Assembly: GCF_018130785.1 (NCBI RefSeq)
Contig: NZ_JAFCJT010000027.1
Span: forward strand, 27,321 to 91,320
Origin: Bradyrhizobium liaoningense
GTDB lineage: Bacteria; Pseudomonadota; Alphaproteobacteria; Rhizobiales; Xanthobacteraceae
Direction of reading: 5' to 3'
Length of the DNA stretch: 64,000 bases
Made by a program: the position numbers and the translations under genes. Below the pieces are notes generated by a model. It was not told the DNA's origin and ran no database searches. It saw only the letters and a program-made list of their open reading frames with translations. Shown piece after piece: positions 1 through 7,086 of this stretch. Position 1 is the stretch's first letter. Each line of letters opens with the position of its first letter.

Positions 1-112
1 GTGACAGCCGCTCTCCGGGCCGAAGGCGTCCATCCAGGATGGCCTGCCGGATCTGTCGATAGATTTCGCCGCTGAGATCATTTCGGCCAACAAGGCTGAT
101 ATGAAAAGCCAT
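1..112 (-). CDS. GntR-family (MocR/PdxR-like) transcriptional regulator, N-terminal fragment
   Basis: The frame opens with an ATG at 112 on the minus strand, after a purine-rich GAGAGGCCGGAG stretch that can serve as ribosome site, and runs off the left edge of the window after 37 codons. The visible peptide contains DLSGEIYRQIRQAILDG followed by RLRPGERL. That is the first helix and start of the GntR winged-helix DNA-binding domain, in the form typical of MocR regulators (GntR head fused to an aminotransferase-like PLP domain). The fused domain itself is outside the window, so the MocR assignment is inference and a plain GntR protein remains possible. Confidence 0.7.
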   Translation of the reverse strand, partial: MAFHISLVGRNDLSGEIYRQIRQAILDGRLRPGERLS

Positions 113-252
113 CGCTCCGGCCTCTCTATCGATTTGCCGTCTTCTTGTGTGGACTGGCAACCTTGCACAAAGACGATCGTTCCACCGGACCGCCTGGTCG
201 AGGTGTGGGGAAGCGCGACGCCGTGCTGGCCCTTCCGCGATATCCAACCGTC

Positions 253-294
253 GATGTCCGCTATTGCGCCGTGATTGGCAGGGAAGCGGACATC
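253..294. repeat. 9-bp inverted repeat, fragment of a dispersed palindromic element
   Basis: GATGTCCGC (253-261) and GCGGACATC (286-294) are perfect inverted copies separated by 24 bases. The element lies in the 230-base gap between the GntR-type gene and the YodC-like gene, and I see no open frame with protein-like content there. Similar short 'ATGTCCGC' palindromes are, from memory, common in Bradyrhizobium intergenic DNA, so this is probably a degraded repeat copy rather than a dedicated operator. Confidence 0.5.
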
Positions 295-342
295 TGAAGC
301 GCCGGAGCGAAACGGCCGGCCAGGATGCAGTCCGAGACGCGC

Positions 343-570
343 TTACTCGTCCTCGTCTTCGTCCTCGTCGTCATTCTCGTCTTCGTCGTCCTCTTCCTCG
401 TCCGGGTCTTCCTCCACTTGCACGAGCGTGGCCAGCGGCAGCGTCTCGCGGAACAGATCGCCCTCCAAGCCCATCCAGAGGCAGAGCACGTCGTCCGCCT
501 TCACTTCCGCAACCGTCAGCGGCTGGCCGCCGGATTTCAGCATCACGACATCGCCGGCTTTCAATTCCAT
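343..570 (-). CDS. YodC-like (DUF2158) small protein with acidic tail
   Basis: A 75-residue protein of unknown function. Residues 1-50 (MELKAGDVVMLKSGGQPLTV, later VLCLWMGLEGDLFRETLP) match the small beta-rich YodC/DUF2158 fold, with the usual 'GD-V-LKSGG-PMTV' opening and the W motif. Residues 52-75 are almost only Asp and Glu (PDEEEDDEDENDDEDEDEDE), a low-complexity tail that is longer than in typical YodC proteins of about 60-70 residues. The stop is TAA at 343-345. The opposite strand of the tail reads as a serine repeat and is not a gene. The gene stands alone, with a 370-base gap to the next gene. Family role is not established. Confidence 0.75.
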   Translation of the reverse strand: MELKAGDVVMLKSGGQPLTVAEVKADDVLCLWMGLEGDLFRETLPLATLVQVEEDPDEEEDDEDENDDEDEDEDE

Positions 571-666
571 GAAATTGGTCCTTTCGGGTTGATCAGGGAG
601 AGACTAGCAAGCCGTCATGACACGCGGAAAACGGACGGGCAGCAGGAGGCTCCGAACGTGCCTGGC

Positions 667-786
667 CTGCATGGTTCGAGACGCCCGCGTTGGCGGCCTC
701 CTCACCATGAGGGTCTGATATCTCGCGCCCCGCAAAGCGCGACCTCATCCTGAGGGCCCGCCGCGGGCGGGCGCCTCAAACGATGG
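667..786. repeat. Rhizobial palindromic repeat (CCTCATCCTGAGG type)
   Basis: Alternating inverted words CATGGTTCGAGACGC, CCTCACCATGAGG and CCTCATCCTGAGG followed by a GC-rich GCCCGCCGCGGGCGGGC palindrome mark an intergenic mosaic element of the kind abundant in rhizobial genomes. It lies in the 374-base gap between the YodC-like gene and the HxlR regulator. A related copy lies at 42175-42320. I see no coding sequence in the gap. Confidence 0.7.
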
Positions 787-829
787 TCCGCTGGCCTGGG
801 ACTGCAATAGCGGAGCTACCGCGCGATAA

Positions 830-862
830 CAAAGAGGCCGCCTTGGTTGGCGGGTTCTTTAT
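830..862. terminator. Hairpin, likely terminator of the HxlR gene
   Basis: AAAGAGGCCGCC and GGCGGGTTCTTT form a near-perfect 12-bp stem around TTGGTT. Read on the minus strand the stem is followed by CTCTTTGTT, and on the plus strand it ends in TTCTTTATTTC. It lies 83 bases past the stop of the minus-strand HxlR gene, the only gene that could need it. Confidence 0.5.
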
Positions 863-944
863 TTCAGTCAAGCGCTGCCACGCAGGGCTTCGTCTCATGT
901 ATTGAGGAATGCGCCTGAACTCTCGGACAGCGACCCATCAAGCG

Positions 945-1322
945 TCAGGTCGTACGACCTCGAACGACAGCATCGCATGGCACAAGCCGATCGACCTCAT
1001 CGAGCTCCTTGGCATGATGGGCGCCCCACGCGCGAAGCGAATCCAACACGGGCCGCAGGCTTTCGCCGAGCGGGGTGAGCAGGTATTCGATCCCCTGACG
1101 ATGCCCGGCGCTGGACTGTCGGCTCACCATTCCATGTTCTTCGAGCGCTCGCAGTTGCTCTAGCAACACCTTCTGCGAGATGCCGACTATGCGCATCTCC
1201 AGCTCGCAGGTGCGTTGCGGGCCATCCAGCAGCACATCGAGGATGACCGCCTTCCAGCGTCCCGAAAAGACGCCCAGCGCGCGCTCGACCGGCAAGCCCG
1301 GTAGTCTCTTGATGATCTTCAT
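945..1322 (-). CDS. HxlR-family transcriptional regulator
   Basis: A 125-residue winged-helix regulator. Residues 10-100 carry the HxlR pattern: GRWKAVILDVLLDGPQR, then LEMRIVGISQKVLLEQLRAL (recognition region) and a GIEYLLTPLGESLRPVL wing and C-terminal dimerization helix. The ATG at 1322 gives the family's usual length; the open frame extends much further upstream but that part runs antisense through the next gene. The gene is divergent from an Old Yellow Enzyme reductase, with an 81-base shared promoter region holding a CCGAAG/CTTCGG inverted repeat. That arrangement is typical for HxlR proteins that sense reactive electrophiles and control detoxifying reductases. Cys39 lies just before the recognition helices and Cys116 near the end. 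Redox sensing is inference. Confidence 0.85.
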   Translation of the reverse strand: MKIIKRLPGLPVERALGVFSGRWKAVILDVLLDGPQRTCELEMRIVGISQKVLLEQLRALEEHGMVSRQSSAGHRQGIEYLLTPLGESLRPVLDSLRAWGAHHAKELDEVDRLVPCDAVVRGRTT

Positions 1323-1360
1323 CCGCCACTGACCAAAGGGTGTGTAGATGGAAATGACCA

Positions 1361-1378
1361 CCGAAGAATAACCTTCGG
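1361..1378. promoter_or_regulatory. Inverted repeat between divergent HxlR and reductase genes
   Basis: CCGAAG (1361-1366) and CTTCGG (1373-1378) are separated by six bases. They sit 39 bases from the HxlR start and 26 bases from the reductase start, where one dimeric regulator could control both genes. No binding data; operator role is inferred from position. Confidence 0.4.
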
Positions 1379-1403
1379 CAGAAATCTGCTGGAAGGACGA
1401 TCT

Positions 1404-2582
1404 ATGACCGACTTGTTCGAATCTCAACTGCTCGGCGGCACTGTTCCGCTGAGGAACCGCATCGTCATGCCACCCATGACCCGCACGCGAACGTCCGAGG
1501 GCGACTTCCCGACCGACGGTGACCTCCCGAATGCGCTGATGGCGACCTATTACGGGCAGCGGGCCAGTGCCGGCCTGATCATTACCGAGGCCGCTGACGT
1601 GGATCAATCCGGCCATGGTTACGCGCGGACACCCGGAATCCACTCGAAAGCTCAAATGCAGGGCTGGCGTCTGGTGACCGATGAGGTCCACCGGCATGAC
1701 GGCACGATCTTCCTGCAGTTGTGGCACGTCGGCAGGATGGCGCATTCCTCGATTCTGCCGAACGGCCAGGCCCCGGTGGGCGCGACCGAGCAACGGGCCG
1801 AGGGCTCTTCGGTGTTTGCCCACGGCCCGGACGGCCGGTTGGGTTATATGCCTACGGAAACACCGAGGCCTCTCAGCACCGAGGAGGTGTTGGCCATGGT
1901 GGGCACTTTCGCCAAAGCCGCCGCCAATGCACGGAAGGTCGGGTTCGATGGTGTCGAACTGCATGCGGCCAACGGCTATCTGTTCGAGCAGTTCATGAAC
2001 TCGGTGCTCAATACGCGCACCGACCGCTACGGCGGGCGCAGAATGGAAGATCGTACGCGCCTCCTGATGGAAGTCGTCGATGCGGTGGTGGCTGAATTCG
2101 GTCCGGGGCGCGTTGGCGTTCGCCTGTCTCCGTTCGGCAAGTACGGCTCCATGCCGACTGACCCTCTTGTCGAGGACACCTTTCTGTACCTTGCCGAGCA
2201 ACTTGGGCGCCGCGGAGTGGCATACATCCATCTGCTCTATGAGCTGATGCCCGACGCAAACATGGAGATGGCGGAGTTCAAACCTCGGTACCTCGACCAT
2301 GCTCTGCTCGCCAAGGCTCGGGCGGCATTTCCTGGCGCCTTCATCTGGTGCGGCGGCTTCAATGACCGCGAGCGCGCCCAGGCTTCGCTCGACACCGGGT
2401 TGGTCGACCTGATCGCCTTCGGCAGACCGTATATCGCAAACCCGGACCTGGTTGAGCGTCTCAAGCACGGCTGGCAGTTGGCCGTAGCGGACCGGTCAAC
2501 CTATTACACCCGACGCGGCGAGGTGGGTTACACGGACTTCCCTGCATATCGATCGGTGGCGCTGCACGCGGCGGCAGGCTGA
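1404..2582 (+). CDS. Old Yellow Enzyme family alkene reductase (NemA-like)
   Basis: A 392-residue FMN-dependent reductase of the OYE/N-ethylmaleimide reductase group, which reduces activated C=C bonds, nitro groups or nitrate esters with NAD(P)H in the cytoplasm. Seen in the sequence: LRNRIVMPPMTR at 16-27 (FMN and substrate loop), LQLWHVGR at 104-111, the substrate-binding pair H187/N190 in HAANGYL, RTDRYGG at 205-211, and the phosphate-binding segment GRPYIANPDL at 340-349. Length and motifs are complete. The divergent HxlR gene is probably its regulator and the HD-domain gene follows in the same direction. The natural substrate cannot be told from sequence. Confidence 0.92.
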   Translation: MTDLFESQLLGGTVPLRNRIVMPPMTRTRTSEGDFPTDGDLPNALMATYYGQRASAGLIITEAADVDQSGHGYARTPGIHSKAQMQGWRLVTDEVHRHDGTIFLQLWHVGRMAHSSILPNGQAPVGATEQRAEGSSVFAHGPDGRLGYMPTETPRPLSTEEVLAMVGTFAKAAANARKVGFDGVELHAANGYLFEQFMNSVLNTRTDRYGGRRMEDRTRLLMEVVDAVVAEFGPGRVGVRLSPFGKYGSMPTDPLVEDTFLYLAEQLGRRGVAYIHLLYELMPDANMEMAEFKPRYLDHALLAKARAAFPGAFIWCGGFNDRERAQASLDTGLVDLIAFGRPYIANPDLVERLKHGWQLAVADRSTYYTRRGEVGYTDFPAYRSVALHAAAG

Positions 2583-2759
2583 CCGCGCCGGCGGGTCGAG
2601 CAGGCGTTGGGCCAGGCGGTGCTGCGGCTCCCTGCTGGTCGACCACGAAACCCGGCCGCAGACAGACGGAGCGCTAACGACAGTGGTCGGTGCGATCGCG
2701 ATGCATCAGCCCGATCACTACAGGCAGAACAGATCACACACGAAGACAGGAGTTAGACA

Positions 2760-3401
2760 ATGACTGGCAATTTGTCCGACATCAAGATTCCCGACAGCAA
2801 GATCGCGCGCGAGGCCGCCGAACTGGTACGGCAACACGAATCCGAGCTGTTGTTCAACCACTCGGTTCGCGTTTTTGTGTTTGGTGCGATGAAGGGCATT
2901 CGCCAGAATCTGAAGTTCGACTCCGAACTGCTCTATGTCTCAGCGCTGTTTCACGACTTGGGCCTTGTCGACGCTTATCATACCGATTCAAAGCGGTTTG
3001 AAGTTGATGGCGCCGACGCAGCGCGCGAATTCCTTCGCAGTCATGGCATTCCCGACCCGAAAGCGGATCTGGTCTGGGAAGCCATCGCCCTCCATACCAC
3101 GCCGGGCATTCCCCAATACATGCGGCCCGAGATCGCCCTCACCAATGCCGGTGTCCTGGTTGATGTCATCGGAGTCGGATATGATGAATACACGCCTGAA
3201 CAACGCGACGAAGTCCTTGCCGCCTTTCCCCGGGGTGACAATTTCAAGAGTGATTTTATCCAGGTTCAGACTTGCTCTGCCTTGAAGAAACCTCTGACGA
3301 CGTTAGGCACCGTCAATTTCGATTATATCCAGCAACACGACCCCGCATTTCATCTGCCAGGCGCGTGCGCTCTGATCCGCAACGCGCCCTGGCGCAGCTG
3401 A
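2760..3401 (+). CDS. HD-domain phosphohydrolase-like protein (cyanamide hydratase-like)
   Basis: A 213-residue soluble protein preceded by a good ribosome site (GACAGGAGTTAGACA). The metal-binding HD signature is visible: H34 in LLFNHSVRVFVFG, H65-D66 in ALFHDLGLVD, H112 in IALHTTPGI, and a candidate distal Asp at 135. The arrangement HSVRV...LFHDLG...ALHT is close to the cyanamide hydratase/Ddi2-like branch of HD proteins rather than to c-di-GMP phosphodiesterases (no HD-GYP). It follows the reductase gene after 177 bases, possibly under the same control. The reaction is not known; a nitrile- or isonitrile-type substrate is only a suggestion from the family resemblance. Confidence 0.75.
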   Translation: MTGNLSDIKIPDSKIAREAAELVRQHESELLFNHSVRVFVFGAMKGIRQNLKFDSELLYVSALFHDLGLVDAYHTDSKRFEVDGADAAREFLRSHGIPDPKADLVWEAIALHTTPGIPQYMRPEIALTNAGVLVDVIGVGYDEYTPEQRDEVLAAFPRGDNFKSDFIQVQTCSALKKPLTTLGTVNFDYIQQHDPAFHLPGACALIRNAPWRS

Positions 3402-3757
3402 GCCGCCGTGGGCGTGGATTCGGAGTCGGTGTGGTTGTGGATGCCCACAACTCCGAAGAGCAGTTGATTGGGCGAGCAGCGGAGCTGCGTCGCGCCAATC
3501 ACGCCCCTGAGGTCGTGTCAGCGCCGCTGCTCGGCGCGCCAGACGGTGCGCGTTAGACCGAGTGATTGGGCGTGATCGCCTCACGACACCTTGGGTCCAG
3601 CCGCCTAGATTCCGATCTTGGCGGTCATGCGTTGAAGGGATCGGAGACAACGAATGGAAGCTGCCATTGGAATGTTGATGTAGCGCGGTGACCTCGCGAA
3701 CCATGTGATCGGCGACTTTTTCAACTCACTCGCAAACGAGCTTGTAAAGCTGCACAT
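3402..3757. other. 356-base gap without a supported gene
   Basis: The gap between the HD-domain gene and the cyclase holds scattered inverted words (GCCAATCACGCC near 3497 and GTGATTGGGCGTGATC near 3562) that look like a decayed repeat. A minus-strand frame of 50 codons (3605-3757) abuts the cyclase start but has no recognisable family content. The cyclase promoter should be in the last 100 bases; I could not identify its boxes. Confidence 0.5.
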
Positions 3758-4759
3758 ATGTTCTATTCGCCGCGCCCCCACTCTCTCGGTCCTGCCATTG
3801 TGCTGGCAGCGTGCATCTTCCTTGTCGACACGCTGTCCTCTCTTCAATTTGCTGTAGCCTCTTTGTACGTGGTCGTCGTCTTGATTGGCGCGTACGATCT
3901 TCAACGCCGCGGAATCATTCTGACTGGGATATGTTGCGCGACGTTGACCGCGCTCAGTTACGTGCTTGCACACGGATGCACGGTGGAGGGCGCCGCGCCG
4001 TTGAGGTCTTTGGTAAGCTTCGTATCGATTACGATTACTGTGGTCTTGGTGATTAGAAACCGTTCGGCAAATGAGCGCCTTGCAGACGTCAAACGAGAGC
4101 GCACAAATTTAGCGCGTTTCTTCTCTCCAAAAATCGTTGAACAGCTTGTTCAGATCGACGTGCCCCTTTCTGTGGCGCGCCGTCAGAAAGCAGCGGTGCT
4201 ATTCGCCGACGTCGTCGGATTTACTACCCATGCATCTGGCAAACCACCCGACGAAATCATTGGGCTCCTGCGCGATTTGCTGGGCTTACTCAGCGAGGCC
4301 GTCTTTTTGTGCGAGGGCTCGATAGACAAGTTCCTTGGGGACGGCCTCATGGCCGTGTTCGGCCCGCCAATTCCCGGCCGGCAAGATGCAACAAACGCAG
4401 CGCTTTGCGCATTGCAGATACGTGAGCGTCTTGGCCGTTGGAACGAGCAACATGCCAACGACCCTGATAAGGCCATTCGCATTGCCGTCGGTATCCATTG
4501 CGGCGAGGTTATACAGGGCGATGTTGGCACCGACAAACGGCTTGAATTCACCGTGGTGGGCGACACTGTGAACATCGCGAGCCGTGTCGAATCTTACTGC
4601 CGGGTTCTTGATGCGACGGTGCTTGTCACTGGTGAATTCATGAAATCTCTTCTCGCCGAGGGCAGTTTCGACGTTGCCGAAGCCTTCACTAGTGAAGGCA
4701 AGCATCTGCTTCGAGGTCGCAAAGAGCCCATTCAACTCTACAGTTTAAAAGCAGGTTGA
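3758..4759 (+). CDS. Membrane-anchored class III adenylate/guanylate cyclase
   Basis: A 333-residue protein making cyclic nucleotide from NTP at the inner membrane. Residues 10-100 contain three or four hydrophobic segments (about 11-30, 33-47, 53-72, 84-100), followed by a short linker and the catalytic domain from about 140. The class III signature is complete: metal-binding D151 in VLFADVVGFT and D195 in DKFLGDGLMAVFG, and the transition-state pair N272/R276 in VVGDTVNIASRVE. K260 or the D269 position may select the purine. There is no HAMP domain, so the N-terminal membrane unit may itself be the sensor. Its codon use and third-base GC are lower than those of its neighbours. Adenylate is more likely than guanylate, but that is inference. 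Confidence 0.88.
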   Translation: MFYSPRPHSLGPAIVLAACIFLVDTLSSLQFAVASLYVVVVLIGAYDLQRRGIILTGICCATLTALSYVLAHGCTVEGAAPLRSLVSFVSITITVVLVIRNRSANERLADVKRERTNLARFFSPKIVEQLVQIDVPLSVARRQKAAVLFADVVGFTTHASGKPPDEIIGLLRDLLGLLSEAVFLCEGSIDKFLGDGLMAVFGPPIPGRQDATNAALCALQIRERLGRWNEQHANDPDKAIRIAVGIHCGEVIQGDVGTDKRLEFTVVGDTVNIASRVESYCRVLDATVLVTGEFMKSLLAEGSFDVAEAFTSEGKHLLRGRKEPIQLYSLKAG

Positions 4760-4894
4760 GCTTTCATACGTCCAGGCGGATTTGCACGGCTCCGAGATCA
4801 ATCAGCTCAGTGTGACGGTGGGGCGGATGGTTGCCGGAGGGCAACGGCGCCCGTTCGCTGCGCGGTCTCGTGCGCGGAACGCTCGAATGTCGAG

Positions 4895-4918
4895 AGGCCG
4901 CTTATCAGGCGGCCTTTC
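4895..4918. terminator. Hairpin terminator between convergent genes
   Basis: AGGCCGC (4895-4901), a seven-base loop and GCGGCCT (4909-4915) form a perfect stem followed by TTTCC. It lies between the convergent cyclase and HAD genes and could stop transcription from both sides. Confidence 0.6.
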
Positions 4919-4946
4919 CATCGCAAGCGTTGCTATGATGGCATCA

Positions 4947-5050
4947 TGCCCGTGTTTTGCCCGACGGGTCAAAGGCTTTTCGTAAAATCCGTAAGTCCTT
5001 GAATTTGCAGCGGCCGGCTACTGTGCATGGGGTTGTTTTCGCTGTTTTAG
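4947..5050. repeat. Dispersed repeat ending in GGCTACTGTGCATGGGG, copy 1
   Basis: This stretch begins TGCCCGTGTTTTGCCCGACGG, runs through CCGTAAGTCCTTG and ends GGCTACTGTGCATGGGGTTG plus a T-rich tail. The last part recurs at 49990-50035 as GGCTACTTTGCATGGGGTTG. The element ends one base before the stop codon of the HAD gene. I recall this sequence as a frequent Bradyrhizobium intergenic repeat; function unknown. Confidence 0.65.
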
Positions 5051-5809
5051 TCAGACCGGCCCCGGCACGAGCTCGGTCAGCGAGCGGATGATGCGATCCG
5101 GCTTGACGGTCGATCCCTCGGGCAGGCCGTCGCCATGCACGTCGATCCAGATCGAATAGATGCCGAGGCGTTGCGGCGTCACGACTTCCCATTCCAGATT
5201 GTCGCCGATCATCCAGGTGTCGTCTGCGGTGACGCCGAGGGCGTCCATCGCGTGCAGATAGGCGCGCTCCTCGGGCTTGCCGAAACCGTGCTCGCCCTCG
5301 ATCTGGATGTGATCGAAGCGATGGGTCAGCTCGAAGCGCTCGACCTTGGCGCGCTGCATGTCGGCGGCGCCGTTGGTGACCAGCGCGAGCTTGACGCCGT
5401 GCGCCTTGAACGCGTCGATCGCATCATGCGCGCCCGGAAAAACGAAGATCGCTTCCTCGCGATAGGTGGTGAAGCGGTCGGCGAGGCGATTGGCGAGATC
5501 GTCGGAGAGGGCGCGGTGGCCGTCTGCGGCGAGCGCGGCGAAGCCGCCTCGCACCGTGAGCCGCCGTGCCTCGCCAAGCTTCATCCGCCACGCGGCTTCC
5601 GCAGTCGACCAGAACTGCCGCGCATAGGCGAGCACCGCGGTCGCGACCTGCGGCGGCGGCAGCGGCGCGAGCTCCTCGGCAAACTCGTTCGCGATCGTGT
5701 TCCAGGCGATCTCGGGCCGGCCATAGGCCGAGAGGATGGTGTCGTCCATGTCGATCAGCATGGCGCGCGGCAGCGGCTTTGATGCGGGCTTCATCGCGGT
5801 CATGGCCAT
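5051..5809 (-). CDS. HAD-superfamily hydrolase (subfamily IA)
   Basis: A 252-residue predicted phosphatase. The four HAD motifs are present: nucleophile D20 and D22 in LIDMDDTIL, T145 in LALVTNG, K178 in FGKPEE, and D203 in MIGDNLEWEV, with a helical cap between 30 and 125. It overlaps the end of hemF: the first ATG (5809) overlaps by 10 bases and a second in-frame ATG at 5803 overlaps the hemF stop as ATGA. The GGAGGTGA inside the hemF end can serve either start. It is the last gene of the queE-queD-hemF-HAD series. Substrate unknown. Confidence 0.87.
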   Translation of the reverse strand: MAMTAMKPASKPLPRAMLIDMDDTILSAYGRPEIAWNTIANEFAEELAPLPPPQVATAVLAYARQFWSTAEAAWRMKLGEARRLTVRGGFAALAADGHRALSDDLANRLADRFTTYREEAIFVFPGAHDAIDAFKAHGVKLALVTNGAADMQRAKVERFELTHRFDHIQIEGEHGFGKPEERAYLHAMDALGVTADDTWMIGDNLEWEVVTPQRLGIYSIWIDVHGDGLPEGSTVKPDRIIRSLTELVPGPV

Positions 5810-6699
5810 TTCACCTCCGGCGGCAGCGACGACAGGATCGAGTCCACATTGCCGCCGGTCTTGAGCCCGAAGATGGTGCCGCGGTCGTAGAGCAGGTTGA
5901 ACTCGACATAGCGGCCACGCCGGATCAATTGCTCCTCGCGATCATCAGCGGTCCAGGCGCTCGCGAAATTGCGCCGGACGATGTCAGGGTAGATCTTCAG
6001 GAAGGCGCGGCCGACATCCCGGGTGAAGGCGAGGTCGGCGTCCCAGTCGCCGCTGTCGTGCCAGTCGTAGAAGATGCCACCGATGCCGCGCGCCTCTTTG
6101 CGGTGTGGCAGGTAGAAATACTCGTCGCACCATTTCTTGTACTTGTCGTAGTCGGCGACGCCGTTCGGCTGTGTGCAGGCCTCTTTCATCGCGGCGTGGA
6201 AGGCGAGCGTGTCGGCATCGTCCTGCGTGCGCCGGCGGTTGAGCACCGGCGTGAGATCGGCGCCGCCGCCGAACCATGCCTTTGTGGTGACGACGAAGCG
6301 CGTGTTCATGTGCACGGCGGGCACGTGCGGATTGCGAATATGCGCGATCAGCGAGATGCCGGAGGCCCAGAACCTGGGGTCGTCTGCTGCGCCCGGGATC
6401 TGTGCGCGAAACTCGGGCGCGAATTCGCCGTGGACCGTCGAGCAGTGCACGCCGACCTTCTCGAACAGGCGGCCGGACATCATCGACATCACGCCGCCGC
6501 CGCCGGGCGCGCCGGTATGATCGGTGCGCTGCCAGGGCGTGCGTTTGAAGCGGCCGGCTTCGCCCGGATAAAGGCTTTGCGGCGCGTCATCCTCCAGCCG
6601 CTCGAAGCTCGCGCAGATGTCGTCGCGCAAGCGCTCGAACCAGGCGCGGGCGCGGGTCTTGCGATCTTCGATCGTGCTCGGGTCCAATGTGGATGTCAT
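5800..6699 (-). CDS. hemF: Oxygen-dependent coproporphyrinogen III oxidase
   Basis: A 299-residue enzyme that oxidatively decarboxylates coproporphyrinogen III to protoporphyrinogen IX with O2, a step in heme synthesis. Characteristic stretches: FGGGADLTPVL (143-153), the CDEYFYLPHRKEARGIGG block (191-208), the NPHVPAVHMNTRF segment (123-135), and conserved His at 120, 130 and 199. Length is normal for HemF. It starts 4 bases after queD and is followed by an overlapping HAD gene, so the four genes are probably one transcript. An oxygen-independent HemN would be expected elsewhere in an organism that can respire nitrate. Confidence 0.96.
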   Translation of the reverse strand: MTSTLDPSTIEDRKTRARAWFERLRDDICASFERLEDDAPQSLYPGEAGRFKRTPWQRTDHTGAPGGGGVMSMMSGRLFEKVGVHCSTVHGEFAPEFRAQIPGAADDPRFWASGISLIAHIRNPHVPAVHMNTRFVVTTKAWFGGGADLTPVLNRRRTQDDADTLAFHAAMKEACTQPNGVADYDKYKKWCDEYFYLPHRKEARGIGGIFYDWHDSGDWDADLAFTRDVGRAFLKIYPDIVRRNFASAWTADDREEQLIRRGRYVEFNLLYDRGTIFGLKTGGNVDSILSSLPPEVKWP

Positions 6700-6703
6700 T
6701 TGA

Positions 6704-7069
6704 TCAGCCCTGCGGACCGTAATAGGTGCAGCTCTCGTTGCAACTGTCGCGGTGGATGCTGACGCGGGTGAGCTTGCCGATATGCTGTAGCCGCTCCCAG
6801 ACGAAGCGCGAGAGGTTTTCCAGCGTCGGTGTGCCCAGCGCCTCGATCTTGTTGAGGTATTTGTGGTCCAGCGTCAGCCGGACGTCCTCGATGGCGCGCT
6901 GGACGAGGCCGAGATCGACCACCATGCCGGTCGCAGGGTCCGGCGTGCCGCGCAACGTCACCTCGGCGCGGAAGGAGTGGCCGTGGATCTCTTCGCTCGC
7001 CGCGCCAAACGTCGTTCCCGACAGTGAATGCGCCGCCTCGAAGCGGAACGATTTCGTCAATTCCCACAT
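6704..7069 (-). CDS. queD: 6-pyruvoyltetrahydropterin synthase/QueD family protein
   Basis: A 121-residue T-fold protein. QueD makes 6-carboxytetrahydropterin from 7,8-dihydroneopterin triphosphate for queuosine. The zinc ligands are H14 (EAAHSL), H29 and H31 (IHGHSF), and D68-H69 (LDHKYLN) is the catalytic pair. The usual catalytic Cys four residues before HGH is absent: the sequence is GAASEEIHGH, with Glu26 three residues before H29, as in the PTPS-III variant that makes 6-hydroxymethylpterin for folate. Cys110 and Cys114 lie in the C-terminal RDSCNESCTYYG. I chose ATG 7069; a TTG at 7084 would add five residues. It follows queE closely, so queuosine synthesis remains the default. Confidence 0.85.
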   Translation of the reverse strand: MWELTKSFRFEAAHSLSGTTFGAASEEIHGHSFRAEVTLRGTPDPATGMVVDLGLVQRAIEDVRLTLDHKYLNKIEALGTPTLENLSRFVWERLQHIGKLTRVSIHRDSCNESCTYYGPQG

Positions 7070-7086
7070 CTGTTCGAAAACCAATC

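Noticed and set aside
275..592. A poly-serine frame on the plus strand
   Set aside because: It is the complement of the Asp/Glu tail of the YodC-like protein.
945..2468. A 507-codon minus-strand frame including the HxlR gene
   Set aside because: Only the last 125 codons have HxlR content; the rest is antisense to the Old Yellow Enzyme gene.
3605..3757. A 50-codon minus-strand frame next to the cyclase start
   Set aside because: No family content, no ribosome site, and it would abut the cyclase start; not supported.
5566..6762. A 398-codon plus-strand frame opposite hemF
   Set aside because: Antisense to hemF and the HAD gene; Arg/Ala-rich shadow frame.
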